DNA from: JAMXLO01 sp963794185
Lineage (GTDB): Bacteria > Pseudomonadota > Alphaproteobacteria > Acetobacterales > Acetobacteraceae
Direction of reading: 5' to 3'
Assembly: GCA_963794185.1 (NCBI GenBank)
Contig: CAWCDM010000003.1
Location: forward strand, 62,001-126,000
DNA length: 64,000 nt
The position numbers and the translations under genes were made by a program. The notes under the pieces are model-generated. The model was not told the origin of the DNA. It was given only the letters and a program-made list of their open reading frames with translations, and did no database searches. Shown piece by piece: positions 18,546-28,154 of this stretch (the first letter of the stretch is position 1; every line of letters starts with the position of its first letter).

Positions 18546-19064
18546 ATGAGCGTGACCTCCTGGCAGTCACAGGTTTACGCCGCGCTGAAGGCCGCGCGCA
18601 TCGGCCTGGTCGGCTATGTCCCGGACGCTGGGCATGCCCACCTGATCGAGGCCTCGCACGCCGACCCTGACATGCGGGCCGTCGTGCTGACCACCGAGGA
18701 GGAGGGCATCGCGCTCGCCGCCGGGGCCTGGCTGGGCGGGCAGCGGGCGGTGTTGCTGATGCAGTCCTCCGGCGTCGGCAACTGCGTCAACATGCTGTCG
18801 CTGCCGGTGAACTGCCGCATGCCGTTCCTCACCCTGGTGACGATGCGGGGCGAGTGGGCCGAGTTCAATCCCTGGCAGGTGCCGATGGGAGCCGCCACCC
18901 AGGCAGTGCTCACCGCGGCCGGCGTGCATGTCCGCCGCGCCGACCGCCCGTACGAGGCGGCCGAGATCGTCGCCGCGGCGGCGGCGCTCGCGTTCGACAG
19001 TGCCGTGCCCGTTGCGGTGCTGCTGTCCCAGCGGCTGATCGGCGCCAAGGACTTCGCGAAATGA
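18546..19064 (+). CDS. TPP-dependent decarboxylase alpha subunit (sulfopyruvate/phosphonopyruvate decarboxylase-like)
   Basis: The pyrimidine-binding half of a split thiamine-diphosphate decarboxylase, about 172 residues. The catalytic Glu that activates the cofactor is in TTEEEGIALAAG, followed by LLMQSSGVGNCVNML, typical of ComD-like subunits. Three ATGs (18522, 18534, 18546) sit in a short repeated GGGGATGCCC context; 18546 is chosen because a GAGGGG lies upstream of it. The stop overlaps the start of the beta subunit by 4 bp. ComDE decarboxylates sulfopyruvate; the substrate here is unknown. Confidence 0.8.
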   Translation: MSVTSWQSQVYAALKAARIGLVGYVPDAGHAHLIEASHADPDMRAVVLTTEEEGIALAAGAWLGGQRAVLLMQSSGVGNCVNMLSLPVNCRMPFLTLVTMRGEWAEFNPWQVPMGAATQAVLTAAGVHVRRADRPYEAAEIVAAAAALAFDSAVPVAVLLSQRLIGAKDFAK

Positions 19065-19644
19065 CCAACGACGGGACGCTGAACCGGCGCGCCGTCGCCG
19101 CGACGCTGCTGCGGGACCCGGGCGAGATGCTGGTCGTCACGGGCCTGGGCGCGCCCACCTACGATGCCGCCGCCGCCGGCGACCGGGCGCTGAATTTCTA
19201 TCTGTGGGGCGCGATGGGCGGGGCGGCGATGTCGGGCCTCGGGCTGGCGCTGGCGCAGCCGTCCCGCCGCATGCTTGTGCTGACCGGCGACGGCGAAATG
19301 CTGATGGGTATGGGCGCACTCGCCACCATCGCTGCGGCACGGGCGCCGCCAACCTCGCCATCGCCGTGCTGGACAATGCGCGCTACGGCGAGACCGGCTC
19401 GCAGCGCAGCCATACCGGGCTCACCACCGACCTCGCCGCGGTGGCCGCCGCCTGCGGCTGGGCCGCCACTGCCACTGCGCGCGACATGGCCGAGGTCGCG
19501 GTGCTCGCCCCCCGCCTGCGGCGCGAGGCGCTGTTCGCGGTGATCCGCATTTCGGCCGACGAAGCGCCGCGCCACCTGCCGCCACGGGACGGCGCCCACC
19601 TCGCCGATCGGTTCCGGCGTGCGCTCGGCGTCGCCACCGAGTGA
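19061..19644 (+). CDS. TPP-dependent decarboxylase beta subunit, one frame break
   Basis: The cofactor-binding half of the split decarboxylase. TGDGEMLMGMGALATIAA carries the GDG of the Mg-TPP site, and the downstream Asn partner appears in VLDNARYGETG. The frame is lost at about 19340 (GCGGCACGGGCG) and resumes in the next frame with AANLAIAVLDN through to ALGVATE at 19644; one missing base explains it. Corrected length is about 194 residues, as in ComE-like subunits. It overlaps the alpha subunit gene. The reaction is presumably decarboxylation of a 3-substituted 2-oxo acid. Confidence 0.8.
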
Positions 19645-19879
19645 TCCGTTTGCCTGATCCGGGCGCCCGATCGCGGCAACTGAGCGTGATTTTGTATCAG
19701 CTTGTATCGCCGTCTTGATCCAACCGCCCGAACCGATGATTTTGGTGCTGGCGATTGCGCGCCGTTTCGCCGACAATGTCAGGCTCAGACGAGACATGGC
19801 CGCTTGTTCATGTCCGAGGCAGGATCAGAGAAGGTTCGAAATGGGATTGTGCAATGCAGCACTGGCGTGACGACGGGGC

Positions 19880-19913
19880 CCGGATGTCGGTAAGTGCCGG
19901 ATGTCGGTAAGTG
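19880..19913. repeat. 17-bp tandem duplication at the start of the efflux adaptor gene
   Basis: CCGGATGTCGGTAAGTG occurs twice in direct succession. The GTG ending the second copy is the predicted start codon of the RND adaptor gene, so the duplication may alter the translation start region. No good ribosome-binding site is visible. Confidence 0.6.
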
Positions 19914-21076
19914 AGTGAGACGGCGGAAAAGCGGTCGCGCAAGGGCTGGGCACTGGCGTTTGCACTCGTGGTCGTGGCGGCGGTCGGCGCAGGTGTGTTG
20001 CTGGACGGGCACTCGACGGCCCAACAGCCTCCGGCCCAGGGAACGCCACCAGCGGTTCCGGTCACTGTGGGCAAGGTAATCCGGCAGGACGTGCCGCTCT
20101 GGCTTCGGGGGCTGGGCACGGTGCAGCCGTTCTATTCCGTGCAGATCCGCTCGAAAGTGGACGGCACCTTAATGCAGGTGCCTGTCACCGAGGGCCAGGA
20201 CGTGAAGCAGGGTGACCTGCTTGCCGTCATCGATCCCAAGCCGTACCACGCCGCGCTTGACGCCGCGACCGCCAAGAAGGCGCAGGACGAGGCAGATCTC
20301 GTCAATGCGAGGCGTGACCTCGCACGGTATTCGTCGCTGGAGCAGAAGGCCTACGCCTCGCACCAGCAGGTCGACACACAGAGCGCTCTGGTCAACCATT
20401 TGATCGCCGCCATCGCCGCTGACGATGCGCTGATCAGTCCGCGCAGCTCAATCTGAGCTACAGCTTCATCACTGCGCCGTTCCAAGGGCGGGTCGGGCTA
20501 CGCACTGTCGATCCCGGCAATGTCGTGCGCGCGGCCGAGGCGACCAGCCTGATGCCGCTGTCGCAAATCCGGCCGATCGCGGTGACATTCACTGTGCCGC
20601 AGGATGCGCTGCCAGCCGTGCAGGACGCATTGCGCGACGGCAAGCCGCAGGTGGTGGCCTATTCCAGCGACGACACGACCGAGCTCGACCGCGGGATATT
20701 GCTGACCGTCGACAACGCGATCGACAGCACGACCGGCACGATCAAGCTCAAGGCGACCTTTCCGAACGAGGCCTCGCATCTCTGGCCCGGCCAGTTCGTC
20801 AACACGCGCCTGCTGCTCGGCACCGCGCAGGGAGTGCTCACCGTCCCGTCGCAGGCGGTGCTGCATGGCCAGGACCGGCTTTACGTCTATGTGCTCAATC
20901 CGGACCAGACGGTGTCGGCGCGTACGGTGACAATCAAAAGTGACGACGGCACGCTCGCCATCCTCGCGAGCGGGCTGGAGGAAGGGCAGCAAGTCGTCAC
21001 CGACGGCCAGTCGCGGCTGCAGGAAGGCGGCCACGTCACGGTGCTTTCTGCGGCATCGAAGCAGGCCAGCGGCTGA
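19911..21076 (+). CDS. RND efflux periplasmic adaptor (MFP), one frame break
   Basis: A membrane-fusion protein linking an inner-membrane RND pump to an outer-membrane channel. It has one N-terminal membrane anchor (residues about 14-32), a lipoyl half-motif IRSKVDGTLMQVPVTEGQDVKQGD, a coiled-coil hairpin, then the beta-barrel and membrane-proximal domains. The frame breaks near 20440 inside the coiled-coil end. The next frame continues LNLSYSFITAPFQGRVGLR to HVTVLSAASKQASG at 21076. Corrected length is about 388 residues, standard for MdtA/AcrA-like proteins. The GTG start lies within a 17-bp tandem duplication. The pump gene follows 24 bp downstream. Confidence 0.88.
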
Positions 21077-21100
21077 ACAGGTGGTGGAACAGAGCGACGC

Positions 21101-24100
21101 ATGAGCATCTCGACACCCTTCATCCGGCGCCCGGTCGGAACCTCGCTGTTCATCGCGGCGCTCGTGCTGGTGGGCCTGGCGGCCTATCCGCTCCTGCCCG
21201 TGGCGCCGCTGCCTCGCGTCGACTTTCCGACGATCAACGTCAATGCCAAATTCCCCGGCGCCAGCCCAGAGACCATGGCGACAACCGTCGCGCAGCCGCT
21301 GGAGCGGCAGTTCGCCCAGGTTCCCGGCATCGCGCAGATGACGTCGATCAGCGTGATGGGCTCGACGTCGATCAGCCTGCAGTTCGATCTGGACCGCAAC
21401 ATCGACGGTGCGGCCGGCGACGTCCAGGCGGCGATCAACAGCGCCGGCGGCTCGTTGCCGAAAGCGCTGCCCTCGCCGCCCAACTACTACAAGGTCAATC
21501 CGTCCGAGGCGCCGATCCTGATCCTCGCGGTCAATTCCGACACCCTCCCCTTGATCGAGGTCGATGACTACGCCGACACGGTTCTGGCGCAGCAGATCTC
21601 GCAGTTGTCCGGCGTCGCCCAGGTGTTCATCGCGGGCGAGCAAAAGCGCGCCGTGCGGGTGCAGGTGGACCCCGCGAAGCTGGCCGCCATGGGCCTGACC
21701 CTGGAGGATGTCCGGTCCGTGCTGGTCAATGCCACGGTCAACGCGCCGAAAGGCACGATCGACACGGCGCAGCACTCGCTGGCGATCTACGACAACGACC
21801 AGCTGACCCGGGCGTCGGAATACGAAAACGTCATCCTTGGCTGGAAGGCTGGCGCGCCGATTCGGGTGAAGGACATCGGCCAGGCTGTCGATGCCCCGGA
21901 GAACCAGTTCATCGGCGGGCTGCAGAACGGCAAACGCGGAATCATCCTGCTGGTCTTCAAGCAGCCCGGGGCCAACGTCATCGACACGGTGGAACGGGTC
22001 AAGGCGAAGCTGCCGGCGCTGGAAGCCGCCATCCCGCCATCCATCAAGGTCAGCACAATCGTCGACCGCACGCAGACGATCCGCGCCTCGGTCTCCGAGG
22101 TTCAGTTCACGCTGCTCCTGTCGATCAGCCTCGTCGTGATGGTGATCTTCCTGTTCCTCCGCAATGTCTGGGCCACCATCATTCCGTCGATCACCGTGCC
22201 GGTCGCACTGATCTGCACCTTCGCGGTGATGTATCTGATGGACTACAGCCTGGACAATCTGTCGCTGATGGCGCTGACCATCGCGGTGGGCTTCGTGGTC
22301 GATGATGCCATCGTGATGCTGGAGAATATCTTCCGCCACGTCGAGGACGGCATGCGGCCGATGGACGCCGCAATCAAGGGCGCCGGGGAGATCGGTTTCA
22401 CCATCGTCTCGATCAGCTGCTCGTTGATCGCGGTGTTCATCCCGCTGTTGCTGATGGGCGGCATCGTCGGGCGGTTGTTCCGCGAGTTTGCCATGACGGT
22501 GACGATCGCGGTGGTCGTATCGATGGTGGTATCGCTGACGCTGACGCCGATGATGTGCTCGCGCTTCCTGCACCACCATCAGGGCGGCCATAACCTGATC
22601 TATCGCATCATCGAGCGGTTCTTCGTCGGATTGATTGCGGGGTATGGGCGAACCCTGGATGTCGTCCTGCGCTTCCGCTTCATAACGTTGCTGGTGTTCT
22701 TCGCCACGATGGGCCTGTCGGCCTACCTGTTCATCACCGCACCGAAGGGCTTCTTCCCGCCACAGGACACCGGCGTGATCATCGGCACCACCGAGGGCGC
22801 GCAGGACATTTCCTATAAGCGCATGTACGAATTGCAGCGGAAGCTGGTCAGTGTCATCGCCGAGGACCCGGACACGGCCGCCTATGGGTCCAACGTCGGC
22901 ACCGGCATCAGCGGGCAGACGACCAACAACGGCCGTGTGTTCATCGCGTTGAAGCCATGGGATCAGCGCAAGGGCGGCTCGGTACAGGACTACATCGCCC
23001 GCAATCGGGCGAAGCTGGCCAAGGTCGAGGGGGGTCAGTTCTTCATGCAGGGGATCCCCGACGTCCGCGTCGGCGCCCGCATCTCCAAGACCGAATTCCA
23101 GTACACTCTGCAGGACGCCGACCTTGCTGAACTCAGCTCCTGGGCCCCCAAGGTGCTCGAACGGATGAAGTCCCTGCCGATGCTGCGCGACGTGACCACG
23201 GACCAGCAGACCGGCGGCACCACCACCACCATGACCATCGACCGTGACCAGGCAGCGCGGTTCGGCGTGCAGCCGCAGGTGATCGACGACACGCTGTACG
23301 ACGCGTTCGGTCAGCGGCAGATCACGCAGTACTTCACCCAGGTGAACTCGCTGCACGTGATTCTGGAGGTGATGCCCGGTCAGGCTTCGGATGTCGAAAC
23401 CATCAACAAGTTGTACGTCAAATCGGCCACGGGACAGGCGGTGCCGCTCAACTCGTTCGTGAAATGGACCACGTTGCCGGTGCGTCCCCTGTCGATCAGC
23501 CATCAGAGCATGTTCCCGGCCATTACCATCAGCTTCAATCTTGCGCAGGGTGTGGCACTCGGCGATGCGGTGAAAGCGATCCAGGCGGCGATGGCGGACA
23601 TGCGCACGCCGCTGTCATTGCAGGGATCGTTCCAGGGTACCGCCCAGGCCTTCCAATCGTCCTTGAGCACACAGCCCTATCTGATCGCCGCCGCGCTGAT
23701 CTCGGTTTATATCATCCTAGGTATCCTGTACCAGAGCTACATCCTGCCGATCACCATCCTGTCCACCCTGCCTTCGGCCGGCGTCGGCGCTTTCCTGATG
23801 CTCCGCTATGCGCAGCTCGATCTGTCGGTGATCGCACTGATCGGCGTGATTCTGCTGATCGGCATCGTGAAGAAGAACGGCATCATGATGGTGGACTTCG
23901 CCATCAGCGCCGAACGGCGCGATGGGATAGCCCCGCTGGAGGCAATCCGTCAGGCCTGCCTGCTGCGCTTCCGACCGATCCTGATGACGACGATGGCGGC
24001 AATGCTGAGCGGCCTGCCGCTGATGCTCGGTCACGGCGCCGGCTCCGAACTGCGGCGCCCACTGGGGTTCGCGATGGTGGGCGGCCTGGCGCTGAGCCAG

Positions 24101-24223
24101 ATCCTGACGCTCTACACCACGCCGGTGATCTATCTGTATCTCGACCGGCTGCAGCACCGTCTTGCGCCGAAGCGCCACCGCATGCCGGCGCTGGCCGAGA
24201 AGATGGGATCGGCGGCCGACTGA
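21101..24223 (+). CDS. RND-family multidrug efflux transporter permease
   Basis: A 1040-residue inner-membrane proton-driven exporter of the HAE1/MdtB-MdtC type. It begins MSISTPFIRRPVGTSLF and shows the expected two halves with 12 membrane helices. TM4 carries the proton-relay GFVVDDAIVMLEN, and TM10 the matching GIVKKNGIMMVDFAI. Large periplasmic loops follow TM1 and TM7. The frame is intact over its whole length. It is downstream of its adaptor; no TolC-like channel gene is adjacent. The drug or metabolite spectrum cannot be told, though the MdtABC group exports bile salts, novobiocin and similar amphiphiles. Confidence 0.92.
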   Translation: MSISTPFIRRPVGTSLFIAALVLVGLAAYPLLPVAPLPRVDFPTINVNAKFPGASPETMATTVAQPLERQFAQVPGIAQMTSISVMGSTSISLQFDLDRNIDGAAGDVQAAINSAGGSLPKALPSPPNYYKVNPSEAPILILAVNSDTLPLIEVDDYADTVLAQQISQLSGVAQVFIAGEQKRAVRVQVDPAKLAAMGLTLEDVRSVLVNATVNAPKGTIDTAQHSLAIYDNDQLTRASEYENVILGWKAGAPIRVKDIGQAVDAPENQFIGGLQNGKRGIILLVFKQPGANVIDTVERVKAKLPALEAAIPPSIKVSTIVDRTQTIRASVSEVQFTLLLSISLVVMVIFLFLRNVWATIIPSITVPVALICTFAVMYLMDYSLDNLSLMALTIAVGFVVDDAIVMLENIFRHVEDGMRPMDAAIKGAGEIGFTIVSISCSLIAVFIPLLLMGGIVGRLFREFAMTVTIAVVVSMVVSLTLTPMMCSRFLHHHQGGHNLIYRIIERFFVGLIAGYGRTLDVVLRFRFITLLVFFATMGLSAYLFITAPKGFFPPQDTGVIIGTTEGAQDISYKRMYELQRKLVSVIAEDPDTAAYGSNVGTGISGQTTNNGRVFIALKPWDQRKGGSVQDYIARNRAKLAKVEGGQFFMQGIPDVRVGARISKTEFQYTLQDADLAELSSWAPKVLERMKSLPMLRDVTTDQQTGGTTTTMTIDRDQAARFGVQPQVIDDTLYDAFGQRQITQYFTQVNSLHVILEVMPGQASDVETINKLYVKSATGQAVPLNSFVKWTTLPVRPLSISHQSMFPAITISFNLAQGVALGDAVKAIQAAMADMRTPLSLQGSFQGTAQAFQSSLSTQPYLIAAALISVYIILGILYQSYILPITILSTLPSAGVGAFLMLRYAQLDLSVIALIGVILLIGIVKKNGIMMVDFAISAERRDGIAPLEAIRQACLLRFRPILMTTMAAMLSGLPLMLGHGAGSELRRPLGFAMVGGLALSQILTLYTTPVIYLYLDRLQHRLAPKRHRMPALAEKMGSAAD

Positions 24224-24242
24224 CGGCAAGGTCAGAACGAAG

Positions 24243-24364
24243 GGTTCGCACAGAGGGCACCGAGGGCCACTGAGAAGGCAACCAATGGCGCTTCGCGCGA
24301 AGCGCATCAATCCTTTCCTCGGTGGGCCTCGGTGTGCCTTGCTCGGTGATCTCCGTGCGGAACC
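24243..24364. repeat. long imperfect palindrome, repeat family A
   Basis: GGTTCGCACAGAG at the left mirrors CTCCGTGCGGAACC at the right. The exact centre is GCGCTTCGCGCGAAGCGC (24288-24305), a perfect 18-bp palindrome shared with the element at 52201. It lies between the RND permease and the SDR gene and could act as a terminator. Confidence 0.8.
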
Positions 24365-24462
24365 TTGCTTGCTTCACGTCCGCGCGCTCTCCTCGGCTCT
24401 GGCGTTTTTGCGATGCGCATCGCAAAGTTCGACCCGACCAAACATGATGAGGGGAAACCAAC

Positions 24463-25248
24463 ATGGACGTCCGTCTCGACGGCCGCAGCGCGATCATCAC
24501 CGGGGCCAGCATGGGGCTCGGCCTGGCCATGGCGAAGGAATTCGCCGCATCCGGCGCCGACGTCGCGATCCTGGCGCGCCGGCCCGAGGTGCTGGAGCAG
24601 GCAAGAGCGACCGTCAGCGCCACAGCGAAAGGCGGCCGCGTCGCCACCTTCGTCTGCGATGTCTCGAAGGCCGACGACATCCAGAAGACCTATGACGGCG
24701 TGGTCAAGGCATTCGGCAAGGTTGACATCCTGATAAACAATGCAGGCCAGTCGATGGCGATGCCGTCGGAGCAGATCACCGACGAGATCTGGCGCGACGA
24801 TCTGGAACTGAAACTGTTCGCAGCGATCCGACTGGCACGCCTTGTCTGGCCCGGCATGAAGCAGCGCAAATGGGGCCGCATCATCAACGTGCTCAACACC
24901 GGCGCCAAGGCGCCGCGCGCGAACGGCGCACCGACCGCGGTGTCGCGCGCGGCCGGCATGGCGTTCATGAAGGTGCTCGCCGGCGAGGGCGCGCCGCACG
25001 GCATCACGGTGAACGGCATGCTGGTCGGACAGATCGTGTCCGACCAGGTGGCACGGCGCCACGCGCGCGAAGGCACCAACGTGCCGTTCGAGGAATACAT
25101 CGCCACTGTCGGCAAGGGCATCCCGGTCGGCCGCATGGGCAAAGCGGAGGAGTTCGCGGCCATGGCGTGCTTCCTGTGTTCCGATCATGCAGCCTTCACC
25201 ACCGGCGCAGCGATCAATATGGACGGCGGCGCCAGCCCCGTGGTCTGA
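24463..25248 (+). CDS. SDR-family protein lacking the canonical YxxxK
   Basis: A 261-residue Rossmann protein with the cofactor motif TGASMGLG, the NNAG strand (LINNAGQS) and the C-terminal MDGGASPVV. At the catalytic position, where YxxSK is expected, it reads TAVSR, so both Tyr and Lys are replaced. The preceding Ser is also shifted (VLNTGAK). Such divergent SDRs exist; they may use other residues or only bind the nucleotide. A GAGGGG-type site lies upstream of the ATG. zwf follows 54 bp downstream on the same strand. Confidence 0.82.
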   Translation: MDVRLDGRSAIITGASMGLGLAMAKEFAASGADVAILARRPEVLEQARATVSATAKGGRVATFVCDVSKADDIQKTYDGVVKAFGKVDILINNAGQSMAMPSEQITDEIWRDDLELKLFAAIRLARLVWPGMKQRKWGRIINVLNTGAKAPRANGAPTAVSRAAGMAFMKVLAGEGAPHGITVNGMLVGQIVSDQVARRHAREGTNVPFEEYIATVGKGIPVGRMGKAEEFAAMACFLCSDHAAFTTGAAINMDGGASPVV

Positions 25249-25302
25249 GAGTTTTCTTGAAGCTTGCCCCCGGGCGACGACCCGGGGCGTGAGGGCATCA
25301 GC

Positions 25303-26781
25303 ATGGCGAAGATCATCCCCGTCTCGACCTTCGACTGCGTGGTGTTCGGCGCGACGGGCGACCTGACGCTGCGGAAACTGCTGCCGGCGCTCTACTACCG
25401 GTTCCGCGACGGACAGATTCCGCCAAAGTCGCAGGTGATCGCCGCGGCGCGCTCGGAACTGAGCGATGACGACTATCGCCAGCGCGCCAGCAAGGCGCTG
25501 CAGGAGCATGTGGCCAAGGGGGATCTCGATCCCGACGTGGCCGACCGCTTCTGTGCGCGGCTATGTTATGTGCGGCTGAATGCCACTGATCCGGACGACC
25601 CCGGGTGGGCGGTGCTGACGCGGCTGCTCGATCCGAATCGCGTGCGCGTGTTTTATCTGGCGATGTCTCCCGAACTCTATGGACCGATCTGCCACAACCT
25701 CGGTTCGCACCAACTGGCGACCGAGCAGTCACGCGTCGTTCTCGAGAAGCCGATCGGTCATGACCTGGCATCGGCGCGCGAGATCAATGACCAGGTCGGT
25801 GCGGTGTTCACCGAACCGCGGATCTTCCGCATCGACCACTATCTCGGCAAGGAGACGGTCCAGAACCTGCTCGCCCTGCGCTTCGCCAACACGATCTTTG
25901 AACGGCTATGGAACGCCGACGTGATCGACCACGTGCAGATCACGGTGGCCGAGACGGTCGGCGTGGAGCAGCGGGGCGGCTATTACGACGGCGCGGGTGC
26001 GCTGCGCGACATGGTGCAGAACCACATGCTGCAACTGCTGTGCCTGATCGCGATGGAGCCGCCGGTGTCACTGGACGCCGACCGGGTGCGCGACGAGAAA
26101 CTGAAGGTGCTGCGCGCGCTGCGTCCGATCGAGCCGCACGAGGTGCCGGCGCTGACCGTGCGCGGGCAGTACGCGCAGGGCGCGGTCGGCGGCCAGCCGG
26201 TACCTGGGTATATCGCCGATCTCAACGGACAAGAGACCAGTGCCACGGAAACCTTCGTCGCGCTGAAGGCGGAGGTGCGCACATGGCGCTGGGCGAACGT
26301 GCCGTTCTACCTGCGCACCGGCAAGCGCGTGCCGCAGAAGGTCTCCGAGATTGTCATCCAATATCGCGCGCCGCCGTTTTCGATCTTCCCGCCCGACGCC
26401 GCCGAATGGTCGCCGAACAAGCTGATCATCCGGCTACAGCCGGAGGAGGGCATACAGCTTCAGATGATGACCAAAGACCCCGGCCCCGGCGGGCTGCGGC
26501 TAAGTCCCACTGCGCTCGACATCCGTTTCGAGAAGACCTTCGGCATACGGTTTCCCGACGCCTATGAGCGGCTGCTGATGGATGTGGCACGCGGCGACGC
26601 GACGCTGTTCATGCGCCGCGACGAGGTGGAAGCGGCGTGGACCTGGGTGGAGCCGATCCTGGAGGCCTGGAGCGCCCGGCCCGACCATCCGCGTCCCTAT
26701 CCGGCCGGAAGCTGGGGCCCCACGGCCGCGATCGCGCTGATCGAGCGTGACGGACGGACCTGGCACGAGGAGATCGGATAG
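25303..26781 (+). CDS. zwf: glucose-6-phosphate 1-dehydrogenase
   Basis: A 492-residue enzyme oxidising glucose-6-phosphate to 6-phosphogluconolactone with NADP, opening the pentose phosphate and Entner-Doudoroff routes. The coenzyme motif is GATGDLTLRKL, the substrate-binding and catalytic signature is RIDHYLGKE (about residues 175-183), and PFYLRTGKR is conserved. Full family length. The start at 25303 (MAKIIPVSTFD) is preferred to an in-frame upstream codon. Partner genes (pgl, edd) are not nearby. The MetE-like gene follows within 25 bp. Confidence 0.95.
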   Translation: MAKIIPVSTFDCVVFGATGDLTLRKLLPALYYRFRDGQIPPKSQVIAAARSELSDDDYRQRASKALQEHVAKGDLDPDVADRFCARLCYVRLNATDPDDPGWAVLTRLLDPNRVRVFYLAMSPELYGPICHNLGSHQLATEQSRVVLEKPIGHDLASAREINDQVGAVFTEPRIFRIDHYLGKETVQNLLALRFANTIFERLWNADVIDHVQITVAETVGVEQRGGYYDGAGALRDMVQNHMLQLLCLIAMEPPVSLDADRVRDEKLKVLRALRPIEPHEVPALTVRGQYAQGAVGGQPVPGYIADLNGQETSATETFVALKAEVRTWRWANVPFYLRTGKRVPQKVSEIVIQYRAPPFSIFPPDAAEWSPNKLIIRLQPEEGIQLQMMTKDPGPGGLRLSPTALDIRFEKTFGIRFPDAYERLLMDVARGDATLFMRRDEVEAAWTWVEPILEAWSARPDHPRPYPAGSWGPTAAIALIERDGRTWHEEIG

Positions 26782-26806
26782 GTCACGTCAGCAGGTGGAG
26801 ATGCCG

Positions 26807-27969
26807 ATGACGCTGCAGCAGAACACCGATCGGATCATGACCACGCATGTCGGCAGCCTGCCGCGGCCGCACGACCTGCTCGACATGATGAAGGCACGGA
26901 TCGAGGGTCGCGCGTACAATGAGGACGCCTATCATGACCGTGTCCGCACGGCCGTCGCGGAATGCGTACGCCGACAAAGTGAATCCGGGATCGACATCGT
27001 GTGCGACGGCGAGCAGTCGAAATCCGGCTTCTTCACCTATGTGCGCGAGCGGCTGGACGGGTTCGAGGAGCGGCCGCAGCTTCTTCGAGAAATGTTCGCC
27101 GCCGAGGTCGCGGCGTTTCCGGAATACTACGAGCAGTATTTCCGCACCGCGATGCTCGGCGGTGCAGTGGCGCCGGCGGTGCCGTTGGTCTGCACCGGGC
27201 CGATCCGCTACCGCGGCGAGGCCGCTCTGCGGCGCGACATCGACAACCTGAAGGCGGCGCTGGCGAATGTGCCGCATCACGCCGCCTTCATGCCCGCGGT
27301 GGCACCGAGCGGCGTCGGGATGAACGAACATTACAATACGGACGAGGCGTTCTTCCTGGCGGTGGGCGCGGCGCTGCACACGGAGTACCAGGCGATCGTC
27401 GATGCCGGGTTCATCCTGCAGATCGACGATCCGTTCCTGTCGGATCTGTACGGCGATCCGGCGTTCGACGCGGCGCAGCGTCATGCGCGGGCGGAGATGC
27501 TATGTCGCGGCGATCAATGCGAGCCTGCGCGGCATCCCGCCGGAACGCGTGCGCTATCACACGTGCTACGGCATCAACCACGGTCCGCGCATTCACGAGG
27601 CGGCGCTGGCGGACGTCGCCGGCCACATGCTGCGGGTCAATGCCAGCGCCTACAGTTTCGAGGCGGCCAACGCGCGGCACGAGCATGAGTATCATCTGTG
27701 GGAGACGGTGAAACTGCCGGCGGGCAAGGTGCTGATCCCTGGGGTGATCACGCATTCCTCCAACATCGTGGAACACCCCGAGTGGATCGCCGAGCGCCTG
27801 GTACGGTTTTCCCGGTTGGTCGGGCGCGAGAATGTCGTGGCCGGAGCGGATTGCGGGTTCTCGTCGCAGGCCACGTATCAGACGGAGGTGCACCCGACGG
27901 TGATATGGGCGAAGTTCGAGGCGCTGCGGGATGGGGCGCGGATTGCCAGCCGGGCGCTATGGGGGGTGA
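26807..27969 (+). CDS. MetE C-terminal-domain-like methyltransferase (paralogue), two frame breaks
   Basis: A second stand-alone MetE-barrel protein, about 387 residues once corrected. The zinc ligands are HxC in YHTCYG, E in SFEAAN and C in GADCGFSS. One extra base at about 27499 (GATGCTATGTC) shifts the frame between HARAEM and YVAAINASLRGI. A run of six G at 27961-27966 should be five, giving the normal ending RALWG and TGA at 27967; otherwise the frame runs on to 28205. An AGGTGGAG site fits the ATG at 26807. It resembles the 5188-6342 gene across its length; methyl donor and acceptor are unknown. Confidence 0.78.
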
Positions 27970-28154
27970 TGCGTCTGCCGTGCTGGCGGCGTCGGTCACT
28001 CATGGTCAAACTCCCACGGCCTGTTCCGACCTTGCGTCGTGTTTGCGCCGCTCGGCCACGACCTCGTTTCTGCACGGGTGCCGGGCGCCGGGGAGTTGCG
28101 GAATCGCTGGGCCGAGTTGCACCGGCCGCTGCAAATGACGCCTGCCGCATCCCG

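Noticed and set aside
20498..23503. A 1001-codon open frame on the minus strand
   Set aside because: It lies fully opposite the conserved RND adaptor and permease genes, is rich in His/Arg/Asp as expected from antisense high-GC DNA, and shows no family motifs.
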